A DNA stretch of 64,000 nt from positions 46,875,948-46,939,947 of the forward strand of contig OX638370.1 of the NCBI GenBank assembly GCA_951812925.1, written 5' to 3'. The notes beneath the pieces are model-generated. The model was given only the letters and a program-made list of their open reading frames with translations, did no database searches and was not told the DNA's origin. Positions 32,405 to 43,460 of this stretch are shown in pieces. This DNA is from Calliopum simillimum (lineage: Eukaryota; Arthropoda; Insecta; Diptera; Lauxaniidae). The first letter of the stretch is position 1, and each line of letters starts with the position of its first letter. The position numbers and the translations under genes are program-made.

Positions 32405-34255
32405 TAGAGCGCCCACAAGATGTATGAAATGTGCAAAGTTGTGAATTTGTTTGCTCCCCGTCCATTTCCTGAAATTAGAGGTCAAAAAAATAAGATCTCA
32501 AAAAAAAATTTGGAATCGATAGTGGAAAAAACCCAGCCGGTTTTCGATCAAAGGTCGAAAAATTGACTAAAAAAAGGCAAGTCGCTTTGACTGCCCGTTA
32601 CTTCAAAACTGTTCATTTTTTCATAATATTTTCAAGACAACTTTTGTAGAGAATGATTAGGTCAACATTATCTTCTTAGAAAGTTTTGGTCCAAAAATTA
32701 AACTTGTTGCTGTTTCGGTACAAAAATTTAAATTTTTTAGGAAAATTTTGATGTCTTTTTTGCTATAAATTTGTTTTTTGTAATTTTTAAAGGGCGGAAT
32801 ATTTGTTATGGAATTTCTATGTTAAAGGAAATTAAATGTTAATTAATTTAAAAAGAAAAATTTAACAAAAATATTAAATTTTAAGGTATGGAGCCGGTCT
32901 CAAAGTTTGGAAAAAAATGAAGTATTTTAATTTTTTTCTTTTAATCGCTTTTTTATTGGATGCAAGAAAAAGTATTGCGAGTTGTTATTAAATGCATCAT
33001 TTAGAACTGCTTTTTGCCTTCAAAATGAGCTATGAAATGGGCTTGTGCGACATTTTTTTAAAAAGTTATGATCATTTTAAAATGACATCATGAAAGTTAA
33101 AAATTATGTATGGATTTTCTATAGCAATTGCCATATTACTATATCCTTTATAATGTTATTTTAAAATGGTCATAACTTTTTAAAGAAAAATTATACAAGA
33201 CTATTCTGTAACTCATTTTGAAGAAGAAGAACAGTACTAAATGACACATTTAATAGAAAAGACCAAAACGATTTTGTGCGCGTTCTACATAACCTCAAAA
33301 ATCGTGTTTTTTGAACATTAGGGGTAAGATATCTCACAAACCATAAGTGATACAGCAATTTCGCGTCCAATTTCGAATTCAGCATTAATAACTACATCTA
33401 AAATGACTATTTTGGTTTTGATTTGTAGTCGTTTTTTTAAATACCTTTTTTCGACCTCATTTTAAAAACCATGCCGTGAACCAATTTTGAAAACTTTTTT
33501 TTCTTATTCAGTAAATGCTCAGGTGCAATTTCACACCATTGTGCAGTTCTCGACAAATTGATTGAAATTTTTTTCTGAACTGCTTGCACGAATTTGGTAA
33601 TTTTCGATTATCTCTACTGGAACAGCCCAAAAACGCACTAAAACGAAAATAAATGCTATTTTCGTGTTTAGCAATCCCAAATTAGTTTAAGAAATATGTC
33701 TACTGAAATGGTTTCTTACCAGATTAAAATTAAGAAGAAAAAATAAAAAAAAAAAATTTTTTTTTAACTTTGAAATGGGCTCCATTTCTTAAAAACTAAA
33801 ATTTTTTAGGAATTTTTCTTTTAAATTAATCAACGTTTAATTTCCTACAATATAAGAATTCCAGAATAAATATTCCGCCGTTTAAAAATTACAAAAAACC
33901 AATTTATAGAAAAAAAGTCATGAAAATTTTCTTAAAAAATTTAAGTTTTTGTACCGAAACAATAACAAATTTAATTTTTGGACCAAAATTTTTTAAGAAG
34001 ATAATGTAGACCAAATCATGCTCTACAAAAATTGTCTTGAAAATATTATGAAAAAATGAACAGTTTTGAAGTAACGGGCAGTCAAAGCGACTTGCCTTTT
34101 TTTAGTCAATTTTTCGACCTTTGATCGAAAACCGGCTGGGTTTTTTCCACTACCGATTCCAAATTTTTTTTTGAGATCTTATTTTTTTGACCTCTAATTT
34201 CAGGAAATGGACGGGGAGCAAACAAAATCAGAATTTCGCACATATGGGCGCTCTA
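32405..34255. mobile_element. hAT-type foldback element, 1851 bp, perfect 8-bp duplication
   Basis: TIR TAGAGCGCCCA at 32,405 is mirrored to 34,255. ATGAATAT is duplicated exactly on both sides (32,397-32,404 and 34,256-34,263), the 8-bp signature of hAT integration. Arms 32,405-32,920 and 33,765-34,255 are nearly identical inverted copies; a second inner palindrome lies at 32,990-33,255. No transposase, so it was moved in trans. The inner sequence resembles the loop of the 4.6-9.1 kb foldback (GGTCATAACTTTT-, ACCTCAAAAAT-). Confidence 0.9.
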
Positions 34256-34263
34256 ATGAATAT

Positions 34264-34830
34264 GATATATTTACCTACATATTAACTTTTTTTGGTATCT
34301 CCTAATTTCGGGGACGACATTTGACATTTTGAAGGCATTAATGGAAAATTTTAGTAGCAAAACAAAACAGTGCTTCAATGTCACAATAAATAAACAAGAA
34401 ACCAGTTTCCACTCCCTAAAATACTATTTTGCAGTCCAAGGCGGCGGTTCCATCTAAAAACAATATCATCGTATGCAACTATATCAGTTGGCCAAATGTG
34501 ATACATACGAATGCATATATGTCCTACCAATATGGAAATGATATCAATATCGCCTGCAGTGTGAGACACTTCACCTGAAATTGATGAAATTAGATTATTA
34601 TTTTTTTATGAAAATGTAAAAACATCGTAAGTTCTCTTGCTGTCTTGAATGATTTACATGCATACATATGTAAATAAAAACAAAATAAAATACATATGTA
34701 TGTATTTATAAAACGGGGTTATTTTCTTATCAATAAAACTATTTGTCTTAAGCAAAAATACCTCATTTTAAACTCTCGGGTGCAACAAATAATCCTACGT
34801 AACTGTTCCCAGTATTGTCCCATCTCAAAA
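34264..34830. other. Unassigned AT-rich DNA
   Basis: No recognisable element or coding. Precedes the GC-richer block. Confidence 0.35.
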
Positions 34831-34839
34831 ATTGGTACA

Positions 34840-35899
34840 TGAGAGATTTTCGCTCACAGCGAGAGAGAAAAGTTCTCAATTTCATTGAAAGCTCTTTACT
34901 AGCAGCATTAAGATGTTACGCGCAATTCGCATTCGAGTGTCCTTAAAATACTTAAAAACAACACAATGTTTGTTTAGTTTTTCGTTGTTCCCGAGAGGTT
35001 ACGGTTATGGACTGATAGCGAAATAAGAAGAGTGCAGGTAAATACTGAGCGAGGAGGAACAATTAGTATCGTGAGAAAAACAAAACAAAATATAACGGAA
35101 AAACAACAAGAATTACGTTGTGTTACAAAAACGAAAACAGTGAAGTATAATAGCATCCTCGTCGACAGGGGGCGCCCACCTTGATAGATTCACGGCGCCA
35201 CGTCCGCAGGCTCTGGCTTATGTTTGTGTTCGCTTGTGGTTTGTGTGCTTGTGCGAGAGTGAAAGTTTGGCGAAGGTATGGCGCTACTATCAAAGGGAGC
35301 GCGCGCAACACAGGGTTAACAGAAAAATAAGGTCGACACCAACGCTACTGAGAGAAGCTGCAACTTTGAGCTTCTGATACTGATGAATGAATACGATTAC
35401 GAGACGGGCGAGTGAGTCTACATGTTGTAGAAAACAGTTACAGTTACGTCGCAAACGTCGTCGTGTATGAAGGTGAAAATATTCGTGTGGTGGCAGTGCA
35501 GATTTTATATCTGAAGAAGCAATTGGAAATTAATACAAAAACAATATATTCTTAAATATATACTGAAAATTCTCAAAGCAGAAGAAACAAATATTACGCA
35601 TGTGTAAATAAATTTAAATTTACTGATAAAGTCGAGAAAAGTTTTGGTGTCATTCGATTACAATAACAAAAAGAATAGTTTCTAAGGAACTATATTCTTC
35701 GTAATAAATTGCCCTCACTTTCGACGTAGCAATTTGTTTTGAGCGTGTCGCGAATCGGGTCTAAACTCTTTGTGCGTTGAAAAAAAAAAAAAAACGAAAA
35801 AAAAAAAAATTGTTCTTGTCAAGTAAGCAACTCGTCAGCCTGGCAGATTCATTTTCAGGACACGTTTTTACCTCGTTGCCATATTCGCTGCATATTGAG
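34840..35899 (+). promoter_or_regulatory. Candidate host promoter and 5' UTR exon
   Basis: A roughly 1-kb block stands out by higher GC and lack of repeats. It has a GAGA-factor-like AGCGAGAGAGAAAAG (34,859-34,873), long CAAAACAAAA/AACAACAAG tracts typical of fly 5' leaders (35,075-35,115), an AGGGGGCGCCC site (35,166-35,176), and it ends in an excellent splice donor GAG|GTATGT (GT at 35,900). No long open frame and no protein domain are present, so it would be an untranslated first exon. No transcript evidence is available, so this is inference. Confidence 0.35.
35165..35178 (+). promoter_or_regulatory. CTCF-like motif
   Basis: CAGGGGGCGCCC contains AGGGGGCGC, which fits the conserved AG(A/G)(G/T)GGCGC core of CTCF. 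A single motif match, suggestive only because it falls in the candidate promoter block. Confidence 0.3.
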
Positions 35900-37755
35900 G
35901 TATGTTCTCTGTTGTGCTTTGTGTTTCTGATTTTCACACGACCCACACATTTGTAATTGAAATGCGAATTGAATATTTAATTAAACGTTTTTATTGTACT
36001 CCATGTTTTTGTTTCATGCATAAGTTTTTTATTAATTTTGCTGTCAACATAATTGAAATTAATGGAATGCTTGGAAGATAAATTTTAACATGAAATTGAC
36101 AACAATTTGTTAAGAATTTGCTATCGAAACTTGTCGCACAAATACCCCACTTTTGAGAAAAACTCTCCATAAGTGAAAAAGCCGAAATAGCGGTGTGCTT
36201 GTTAAGGGTAACTCCTTTAAAAAACATTTTCAATTTGTACGTTTATTCAAACAAGTTTAAGAACATGAAACTCAAACTGCAGCTTGAATTTATTTCAAAA
36301 TTATATTTCACACATATAAAGAGTAGAGTTATATTTCCATCAGTTAAACCTAAATTTTATTTTGCTTAATTATAATTGGGGCATTCCATTGTGACTCATT
36401 GGACATTTTGCTATAGATTATGACAAAACTTTGGTCATATCTTAGTTATTTTAAGCCCTAAGACTGTAAAAACTGTCTAGAAAAATAACTAAAGAACCCT
36501 CCTTTAACGAAGAATAAGGAAATTTTAAATGTTTTCTGACTTAAATTGTTGTTTAAAGAAGTGAGATTCATAGGACATGAAACGGAACGCTCTTTTTCAT
36601 TTATTAACTTAAGGAAGAATTTTAGCCAAACTTTTGCTATTTTATGAAGTTTTTTTCATGTTGCAATTGAAGAAATTTGTGACTACAATTAAAGACTTTA
36701 AAATAAAAGCCAGCTATAGGTTTTTGACGAAGAAAATATAAAATTTTGAATTTGTACCTCGACGAGACATTCTGTTCTTACTTGTGGCACAAGAATGAAA
36801 TCAGTGAAATTTTTTTAGTGTACTATATACGTATTCGAATTTTTGATGTTTTAATGATGTCTTTTGTAATAAGCAATATCTGCTTAAGACGATCTTTGGT
36901 CACAAATCAAAGCCACATAAGCAATGTGGTCATAAATCAAATTTGACTAATTTTCTTTTTGACCAAAAATCAACCCAAGCTGTTACTTGTTATTATCACA
37001 GGCAATAAGAGAGGATATCGTTAAAATAAGTTTTGAAGTAAAAAACCATGTCTCATAAGAAATAAAAAATTTATGGTTGATTCTGAAATATAAACTGATC
37101 CGAATTGAGATAAATGGATACTGTTATGCAATAATGTGTCAACCCACTCGAAACTAGTTTTGAAATATTAACGTTTTTGTGTAGATGTCGTAGAACAAAT
37201 GATATGAAAGTGTCAAACAAATTTTGTTTTTTCAACCTCTTATTAACAAAATATTGGTTCGGTTTTTTTAAAATAGGTGCTTCTAATTATTTAGAATCGA
37301 ACTGCATTCATAAGTCGGAAAAAATTTTTTTGAGGGTTGACTCATTATTGCATAACAGTGTCCAAATATGCTAGAAAAAGTCCTCTTTTATAATTTTTTT
37401 AGAACTTATTTTAGAAATAAGTAAACAATGGACAATTTACATTATGGTTTTGTTAAATTGGAGTTAATCGGATGAAATTTAATTTTATTCTCATCTTTCG
37501 TTTTGGAATGGAATGACTCAATTTTTTTCGACCTCATTAGCCTATGTTTTATTATTGTATGTAGAGAGTATAATCCGAAAATATTCGGTTCTTGCGGACG
37601 GCACAAATAGTTTGTTTTATTCCTAAGGAGCAACTTCGTTCGCCCCTTCCCGATACCCTTTGAAAAGTTATATATCTAATGTGATCCATCTCTGCCAAAC
37701 AGTCTCAGAATGTTGGTTTTTTATATCACTGTGTTGGTTTTTTTCAGCGGATGCC
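35900..37755. other. Unique-looking AT-rich DNA, possibly first intron
   Basis: No repeat or coding recognised. If the upstream exon is real this is the start of a large intron filled with elements further on. Confidence 0.3.
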
Positions 37756-37759
37756 AGAA

Positions 37760-38030
37760 CTTTTTAATATTCCGAGCGAAGCCGAGGGAATTTAAAATTA
37801 GAGTTTACCCTTGAGTATAACCTGATAACATGTCTTTGAAAATAAAAAATCATGCAATTATGGATTTTCTAAGGACCCGAACAAAGCCCTGGGTATTTCG
37901 AAATAAAATGTACCCTAAAACTTTGTCATGCAAAATATCGATGGATTAAAAAAAAAATCATGCAAACTGGACAAATGGTTATCGAGTTATGGAGACACAG
38001 ACACAGACAGGCAGGTTGTATTTTATATAG
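37760..38030 (+). repeat. Two-unit direct repeat with CAGACA tail
   Basis: Two diverged units (about 37,770-37,860 and 37,870-37,970) share CGA(G/A)C(G/A)AAGCC(G/C)(A/T)GGG, ACCCT-A and AAATCATGCAA. The end GACACAGACACAGACAGGCAG is microsatellite-like. Probably a small non-autonomous element. Confidence 0.5.
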
Positions 38031-38335
38031 TACTTAGTATGATGTAATTTTCATGAGAGGAGATTACGTTTCTACGCCAACACGTGTATTAATAAAGAAA
38101 AAGAAATTCTTAATTTAAATTATCTAGGGCTTTTTGTAGAGCATTAAATTTCTTGCAAAAAAGATCCTTGAGCTCAATTGAGTAATATAGTATGTATTTT
38201 CAGAGATATGTTTGGTCGTTAACAAGTTAATATAAATATTGTGAATATTGCTTCACACCATATATTCGACACTACTTAGTTCTTTGAAACATTATTTAAT
38301 TTGTCAAATTATTGTCATGTAATATGGATGATAAT

Positions 38336-38412
38336 ACAGTGCAACTTCGACAATCCGGACGCATATAGTTTTAGGCTCTTCCGGATTATCGAGTTGTCCA
38401 GACTATAGTAGT
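38336..38412. repeat. Tigger/pogo-like TIR hairpin
   Basis: CAACTTCGACAATCCGGA at the left is mirrored by TCCGGATTATCGAGTTGTCC. The CAGTG-CAACTTCGA-AATCCGGA style is common to Tigger/pogo ends. A short palindrome with no coding. Confidence 0.5.
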
Positions 38413-38762
38413 GAACATTTTTGAACTTATCTTAGTGAATTAAAACATGAATTTATTCTATTGTTGCAGAAATATTTATTCAGAAATAAAATGCACGTGT
38501 AAAGCGCTTCCTCTACTTCTGGATTTTCGGATTTTTTCATAAATTTTCGACTTCCTAAAAGAAAGTTTTATATTATAGAAATGGTTAAATACATTATATG
38601 GGTTCAAATGTTACCCGGTGCGCCCGAAAGTGCTTCAATCGTGGCATTAAGGTATTCCGAAAAAATTTTCTTGTATTACACTTGTGGCACTGAACTCGAT
38701 ACAATTTTTGCTACATTGAAACATCTGATGTAACCTAAAACTATTTCCAATTTGCTAATAGC

Positions 38763-39718
38763 TTGTGGGGATACATGAACCATTTTTTGTACGGATACAT
38801 AAACCACCTTTTAATTTAAATTTTCCAAAGCTATTAATTTTGGATAACCACGAAAGTCGCTTATCTATCGTGGCTTTGAATTTGGCAATGGAACATGGCA
38901 TCACACTCTTTACTTTGCCTCCACACACTTCTCATAAGTTGCAGCCATTAGACAGAACTTGATACGGTCCATTCAAAGCAGCCTATCACCGGTATCTACA
39001 TATATGCAATGATAAAGTCTTTGAAACAACCACTAATAATTTATGAGGTCGCGGGATGCGTGCACTTTGCACATGATGAACATAAAATCCGGATTTCACA
39101 AGACTTGATTTTTTCTTTTGAATCCACATACATTCTTAGCATCAGACTTTCTTGGAAGTGAATTTACCAACAGAAACATGGACACAGAGGAGGTCGTTGA
39201 TAAAGATCTAGAAGAAACCTCGATCATAGAAAATAGAATTATTCTTCAGAATACTACCGCTGAAAACAACGCCTCAATTCAGTCTGAGACATCCCCGCAT
39301 ATCGACCTTGATGCTCTTCCGTTGATTTACAGATGCGTGAGTTTCTGTCAGAAAAATCACTAGAAGACTTACGATGATTCCCGAAAGCGAAACCACGGAA
39401 GTCTACAACACAGGGATGAAAACGAGGAAGGAGTGTCATGGCACTCACCTCAAATAAAATTGTTCAAATAAAATCATGATAAGAAAAACTTGTCAAAAAC
39501 TTTCAGAAAAGAAAGAAATCAAACGAAAACTTTGAATAAATAAGAGATTCGTCATGTTAGATTTTATGCTTCATAAATGTATTGTATTGTTTTACAAGAA
39601 ATAGCTTTCACAATGAAATAAATAATCATCTTTTGATATATTCGTACAATCCTGTATACTGCCTTGGACGGTGGTTCAAGAATCTCCACGGGGTGGTTTA
39701 AGTATCCCCACGGGTAAA
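38763..39718 (+). mobile_element. pogo/Tigger-like element relic with transposase C-terminal half
   Basis: GTGGGGATACATGAACCA-type sequence at the left (in two copies to 38,812) is mirrored by TTTAAGTATCCCCAC at 39,697-39,711. Coding on the plus strand: LLILDNHESRLSIVALNLA (DDE_1 second aspartate), LPPHTSHKLQPLDRT then TAG/TGA stops, YGPFKAAYHRYL, NPHTFLASDFL, DTEEVVDKDLEE and FPKAKPRKSTTQG...KRGRS near 39,380-39,440. These are the order and motifs of pogo-superfamily transposases. The N-terminal CENP-B-like HTH half is missing and several stops interrupt it. Confidence 0.8.
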
Positions 39719-39719
39719 T

Positions 39720-40309
39720 AAAACAATTTGATATGAGAATTTAAACTGTGAATAATTTTTTGAAAAAGTAACATTACATTCTTGAATAATGCTGGTGTAT
39801 TTAAAGTGATGTTTATTCTTTGATATTACTCACGAATTAATAAACAAATATAACCATAAACAAAAAAAGTGAGCCACATCCTCCCACTCTCCCCTAAGGC
39901 CTGTTTGTGATCAAAAAAATACCTTTTTTGCATTTTGAAGTAAAGCTTTCTCAAAATTGTAACATTACAGACAAAAACTGAAAAAGCCATCATGTTCATT
40001 ATAAAAAATACTTTTTTTTAAAACAAATTTTTATCTATTACCCCAAGCTATAAGTGTTTGCAGCACATGTTAGAAAAAATATACAAATCAAAAATAAGCC
40101 ATCTGAAATTTTTAGGCAATTCGACGAAAAAATTTTGAACCATTTAATAAATCTTTGTCATTTAATAAATCTTTGTCATTTTTGGAATTGTTTTTTTTTT
40201 TTTGTTTTCTAATAAAAATGTTATTAAAATAGCAAATTGAGGCATAAATGGCATATCACGTAAAAGAAAATTAACTAGGTTCCTTACTAAACACATAACT
40301 TTTTTAACC
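39720..40309. other. Unassigned AT-rich DNA
   Basis: No coding or repeats recognised between the pogo relic and the mariner element. A local duplication CATTTAATAAATCTTTGT lies at 40,140-40,178. Confidence 0.35.
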
Positions 40310-40311
40310 TA

Positions 40312-41517
40312 AGGACTGTACCGAAAACTAACTGCACACTTTGAAATACAATTTTCTCGCAGATTGGGCATTTATTTGAAAAAATAAAGGCACAGTTAGA
40401 AAGCGTGGTCAATTGTGTTTTAATTGCTTTCTCAATATTTGGTATCCTTATAGTAGATGTCGCGCTGTCTCTCATCGAATATGACATGTGCAAGAAAACT
40501 GTGCACAATTACTATACTAAAAAAAAAATTTGGTACAGAAAGTTGGCCAGACGCTACAAAATTCATTGTCAGTAGTATAAAAATATTACTATCAAATGCA
40601 GGAATACCTATTCTCTCAAAGGTTTAAAAAAAAAGTGGAAGAAAACAAGGTCCAGATGCCCCAAAACAAGAAAAGAAGGTAGTGACTTTGATAGACGAAA
40701 ACAAAAGTACTTCAGTACGAAACTTGGCAAAACAGACTGGAACCATTATCGATGATGCAGCAAGTGAACCATGGCCACAGCCTTAAAAATTCCCAAAATA
40801 AGTAAAATGGAAGTTCAAGTTGGTGAAACAAGGCTTTGAAGATTGTATGACCATTTACTGAATGAGTTATAACGGATGATAAAATCTATGTAAAAATGGA
40901 AAATTGACAGATCCCCAATTCTACTCAAAACGGAAAGGTGTTACTGTCATCTGTCTATATCGACAGTTAAAGTAAAAAAAATTGGTGAGAATGTCCCTTT
41001 CTGGCAATCTGTTTGGTCTTGCTTCCATAAACGAGCCTTATTTTTCGAAAAAGGCACGATAAATGCCGAATTTCGCAGAAAGGAGTGTCCAAAATACCGT
41101 TTTATACCATTTTATAAAAACAACGCATCAACAATATTTTGACTTGAATTTTCCACAGCACACTACGACTGGTCCACTATAAAGTTGCTAGAAGAGAATA
41201 ACATGAATTTCGTTCCGAATAAAGGATACCCACTGAAACCTCCCGATTTTCGCCAAATAGAGAAGTATTGGGCCATTGTAAAGCGAAACTTGAAGAAAGA
41301 TGGTCGAGTTGCTGACTACGTCAAAGAATTTAAAAAAAAACTGGCAAAGATCAAGCAGTGTCGCTCAAAAAGTAGGTGTGCGAAATTAAAAAAAGGAAAT
41401 CAAACATAGAATTCCACTTAAGCTAAGGGAATAACTTTTTTTATACGTTTTAATGAAAAGTGAATTAAAACATATAAAACAGCTAAGTTTCAAGCAAATG
41501 AATTTCGGTACAGTCCT
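40312..41517 (+). mobile_element. Tc1/mariner element, 1.2 kb, TA duplication
   Basis: TIR AGGACTGTACCGAAA (40,312) mirrored to 41,517, each followed by TA (40,310-40,311 and 41,518-41,519). It contains a decayed transposase on the plus strand. Confidence 0.85.
40680..41409 (+). pseudogene. mariner-family transposase pseudogene
   Basis: N-terminal VVTLIDENKSTSVRNLAKQT, then VITDDKIYVKMEN (first catalytic Asp region), a diverged middle, and MNFVPNKGYPLKPPDFRQIE with KYWAIVKRNLKK. This matches the VMDDETYVK and PNCP-FRPIE-YWAI-K motifs of mariner-type proteins. Multiple stops and shifts occur. The expected P-D before the last motif is lost (PLKPPDF retains one D). Confidence 0.8.
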
Positions 41518-41699
41518 TATGCTAAAAAAGGTTTTGTGTTTATAATGCTTTTTTTTTTAAACTACAATCTTTCCCAAAAAAAACCGCAACATTTTTTAAA
41601 TATCGTGATATCTTGGAAACCGGAACCAATATATAGGACTTTTGTACACTAATTTTACACTAAAATTTAAAAAAATTCCTTCTGCCGTTCCCCATCTAC

Positions 41700-41790
41700 T
41701 TATATCGGTTTTTATAAAAGCTATATTCGCAACTTCCGATGGCAGTTTCACAAAAACTAGATTCGAGTGACAATTTTTGATAAAATATTC
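41700..41790 (-). repeat. Relic of family A foldback arm
   Basis: The complement contains a CCATCGGAAGTTGCGAATATAG phrase followed by AAAAACCGATATAAGT, similar to the relic at 12,010-12,090. No ends are detectable. Confidence 0.4.
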
Positions 41791-41894
41791 TTTCTTAGAA
41801 TTTTAAACTAAATAAAAAAGAATTCACTTAAACTTAGTCACTCTTAACTATTCTTAATTTCATGAAGTTATTTTACTTGCATTATATCATAAAC

Positions 41895-41960
41895 TTTTGG
41901 CCCTATGCTCCTCCTAGGAGTTAAAGGAGAATACATACATACATACATATCATAAACTTA
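41895..41960 (+). mobile_element. RTE-type LINE 3' end fragment
   Basis: GGCCCTATGCTCCTCCTAGG then AGTTAAAGGAGAATACATAC and an (ATAC)n tail. The same C-terminal and tail sequence, inverted, ends the RTE fragment at 42,272-42,620. Confidence 0.65.
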
Positions 41961-42034
41961 TTCTTTACAGCAAACAAAACAATTATTACTTGAAAAAGTC
42001 TTGTTAAAAATTTAATTTTTGGTTTACAATATTT

Positions 42035-42190
42035 GTGATCCGGGTTCGATTCCCAGAGCGGGTTGATTTTTTATTTATTTCACATTTCTATTTTCCTTTT
42101 TCTAATTTATTGAAATTTAATTCACAATGATTTTTTGTAAGACTGTTGGAAGCATTCGTATGTCAAATTCTGTATGAAGTGACATTTGCT
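42035..42190 (+). mobile_element. tRNA-derived SINE (plus strand)
   Basis: The head carries the B box GGGTTCGATTCCCAG. The body (TTATTTCACATTTCTATTTTCC) and the end CATTCGTATGTCAAATTCTG match the 4079-4470 SINE copies in reverse complement. The A-box half is missing. It lies between two convergent RTE 3' ends. Confidence 0.7.
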
Positions 42191-42271
42191 TAATATAAAA
42201 GTTTTTTACCTACTTATCACACATGTAAGTCATTGGTCTTGATGCCTAACAAGTTTGTAATTATGTATTTA

Positions 42272-42620
42272 TGTATTCTCCTTTAACTCCTAGTAGAGCA
42301 TAGGGCCAATATGAAACATCTCCATTCGATCCCTTGCGATGACTTTGATCTCTTGCCACGACTTCGCCGATTCTTGGATTTCCTTTTCCAGCGACCTTTT
42401 CCAGTTGGTTTTGGGTCTACCACGTCCTCTACTGCCTTGTAGATTCCACTCAAGAGCCTGGCGACAAACTTCGCTGTGTGGTTTCCGGAGAGTGTGACCA
42501 ATCCATCCACATTTGCGCAGCTTGACCTCGTTTGCTATAGCCCTCTGATTGCATTTTTGATGTTTGTAATTGGCATGTACTAATATGTTTCTACCAAACG
42601 GGCGCACAATGGAACAACGC
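42272..42620 (-). pseudogene. RTE-clade LINE, C-terminal end
   Basis: Minus strand: LRKCGWIGHTLRKPHSEVCR, QALEWNLQGSRGRGRPKTNW and KEIQESAKSWQEIKVIARDR, with the terminal FILALCSTRS recovered in a neighbouring frame after a one-base shift. This is the conserved C-terminus (W-GHTLRK, GRGRPK-TW, ALC-TR) of RTE/BovB-like ORF2 proteins. A short 3' UTR and an ATAC-like tail follow. Endonuclease and RT are absent. Confidence 0.85.
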
Positions 42621-42639
42621 GCCGGCCATATATAGTAAT

Positions 42640-43460
42640 AATAGAGCTAGGCTATTAAAATTTGGTACAGATGTTTTTTACATTAAAATAATAAAATTCT
42701 GTGAATACGAACAAAATCCGCCGACGGACACACCTACCTCCCATACAAAGACAGGGCGTGATCGGAATTTTTATTCGAAATGGGTATGAATTTCCAATAA
42801 CTTGGCCCCACTGATTTCAAAAAATGTTAAAAATTCTGAGGTATCTTTTATAGTTTTCAAGTTATGCGAAATAAACGAAAATCTACTTTATAAAAGCTCG
42901 ATTTTGTTTGTTTGTGTATTTGTCCATTATTGACTCGGAAACTAACTAACCACGCCCCCCATAAACTTAACTAATCATAACTCCGAAACTAATTGACGAT
43001 ACATGAGAAAAAATGGGCGGAGCCACGTCCTCAAAAAAATAAATTCATTATTTCTCTGACAATATTTGCCGCAAGGAAGGAAGATACTCTTTACCTACTA
43101 CCCTTTCGTTAAAAAAAGCATCTTACGAATTTAAGCTGACTGTAAGCTTTAAACTGATAAATCTGTTGTAAAACGTTGAAGAATATAAAGAAATAATAAT
43201 AATCTCAATGGGTCAAGCGATTTCGATAAATTTAAATTCCCCGCACTAACTTTGACGACGTAGTCAGCATACAAACCTCTATCGAATTATCTAGCTTTGT
43301 TTTTGCATAATCGTGATTTCTGCAAACAGACAAACGAATCTTGGCTATATCAACTCACGAGATGCCAAGGATATATGGATTTTCTTATATCTGCCACGCC
43401 TCTTTCTATGCTTTACAAATGTAAGGACAAAGTGAATATGCCATCTGTTATTAAATCTTC
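42640..43460 (+). repeat. Degenerate mini-me/CCACGCCC tissue
   Basis: Contains CCACGCCCCCC (42,952), GGGCGGAGCCACGTCC (43,016), then GACGACG, a CAGACAAACGAATCTTGG version of the mini-me core, CTTATATCTGCCACGCCTC (43,388) and GGACAAAGTGAATATGCC, in the same order as at 31,000-31,290. Confidence 0.6.
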
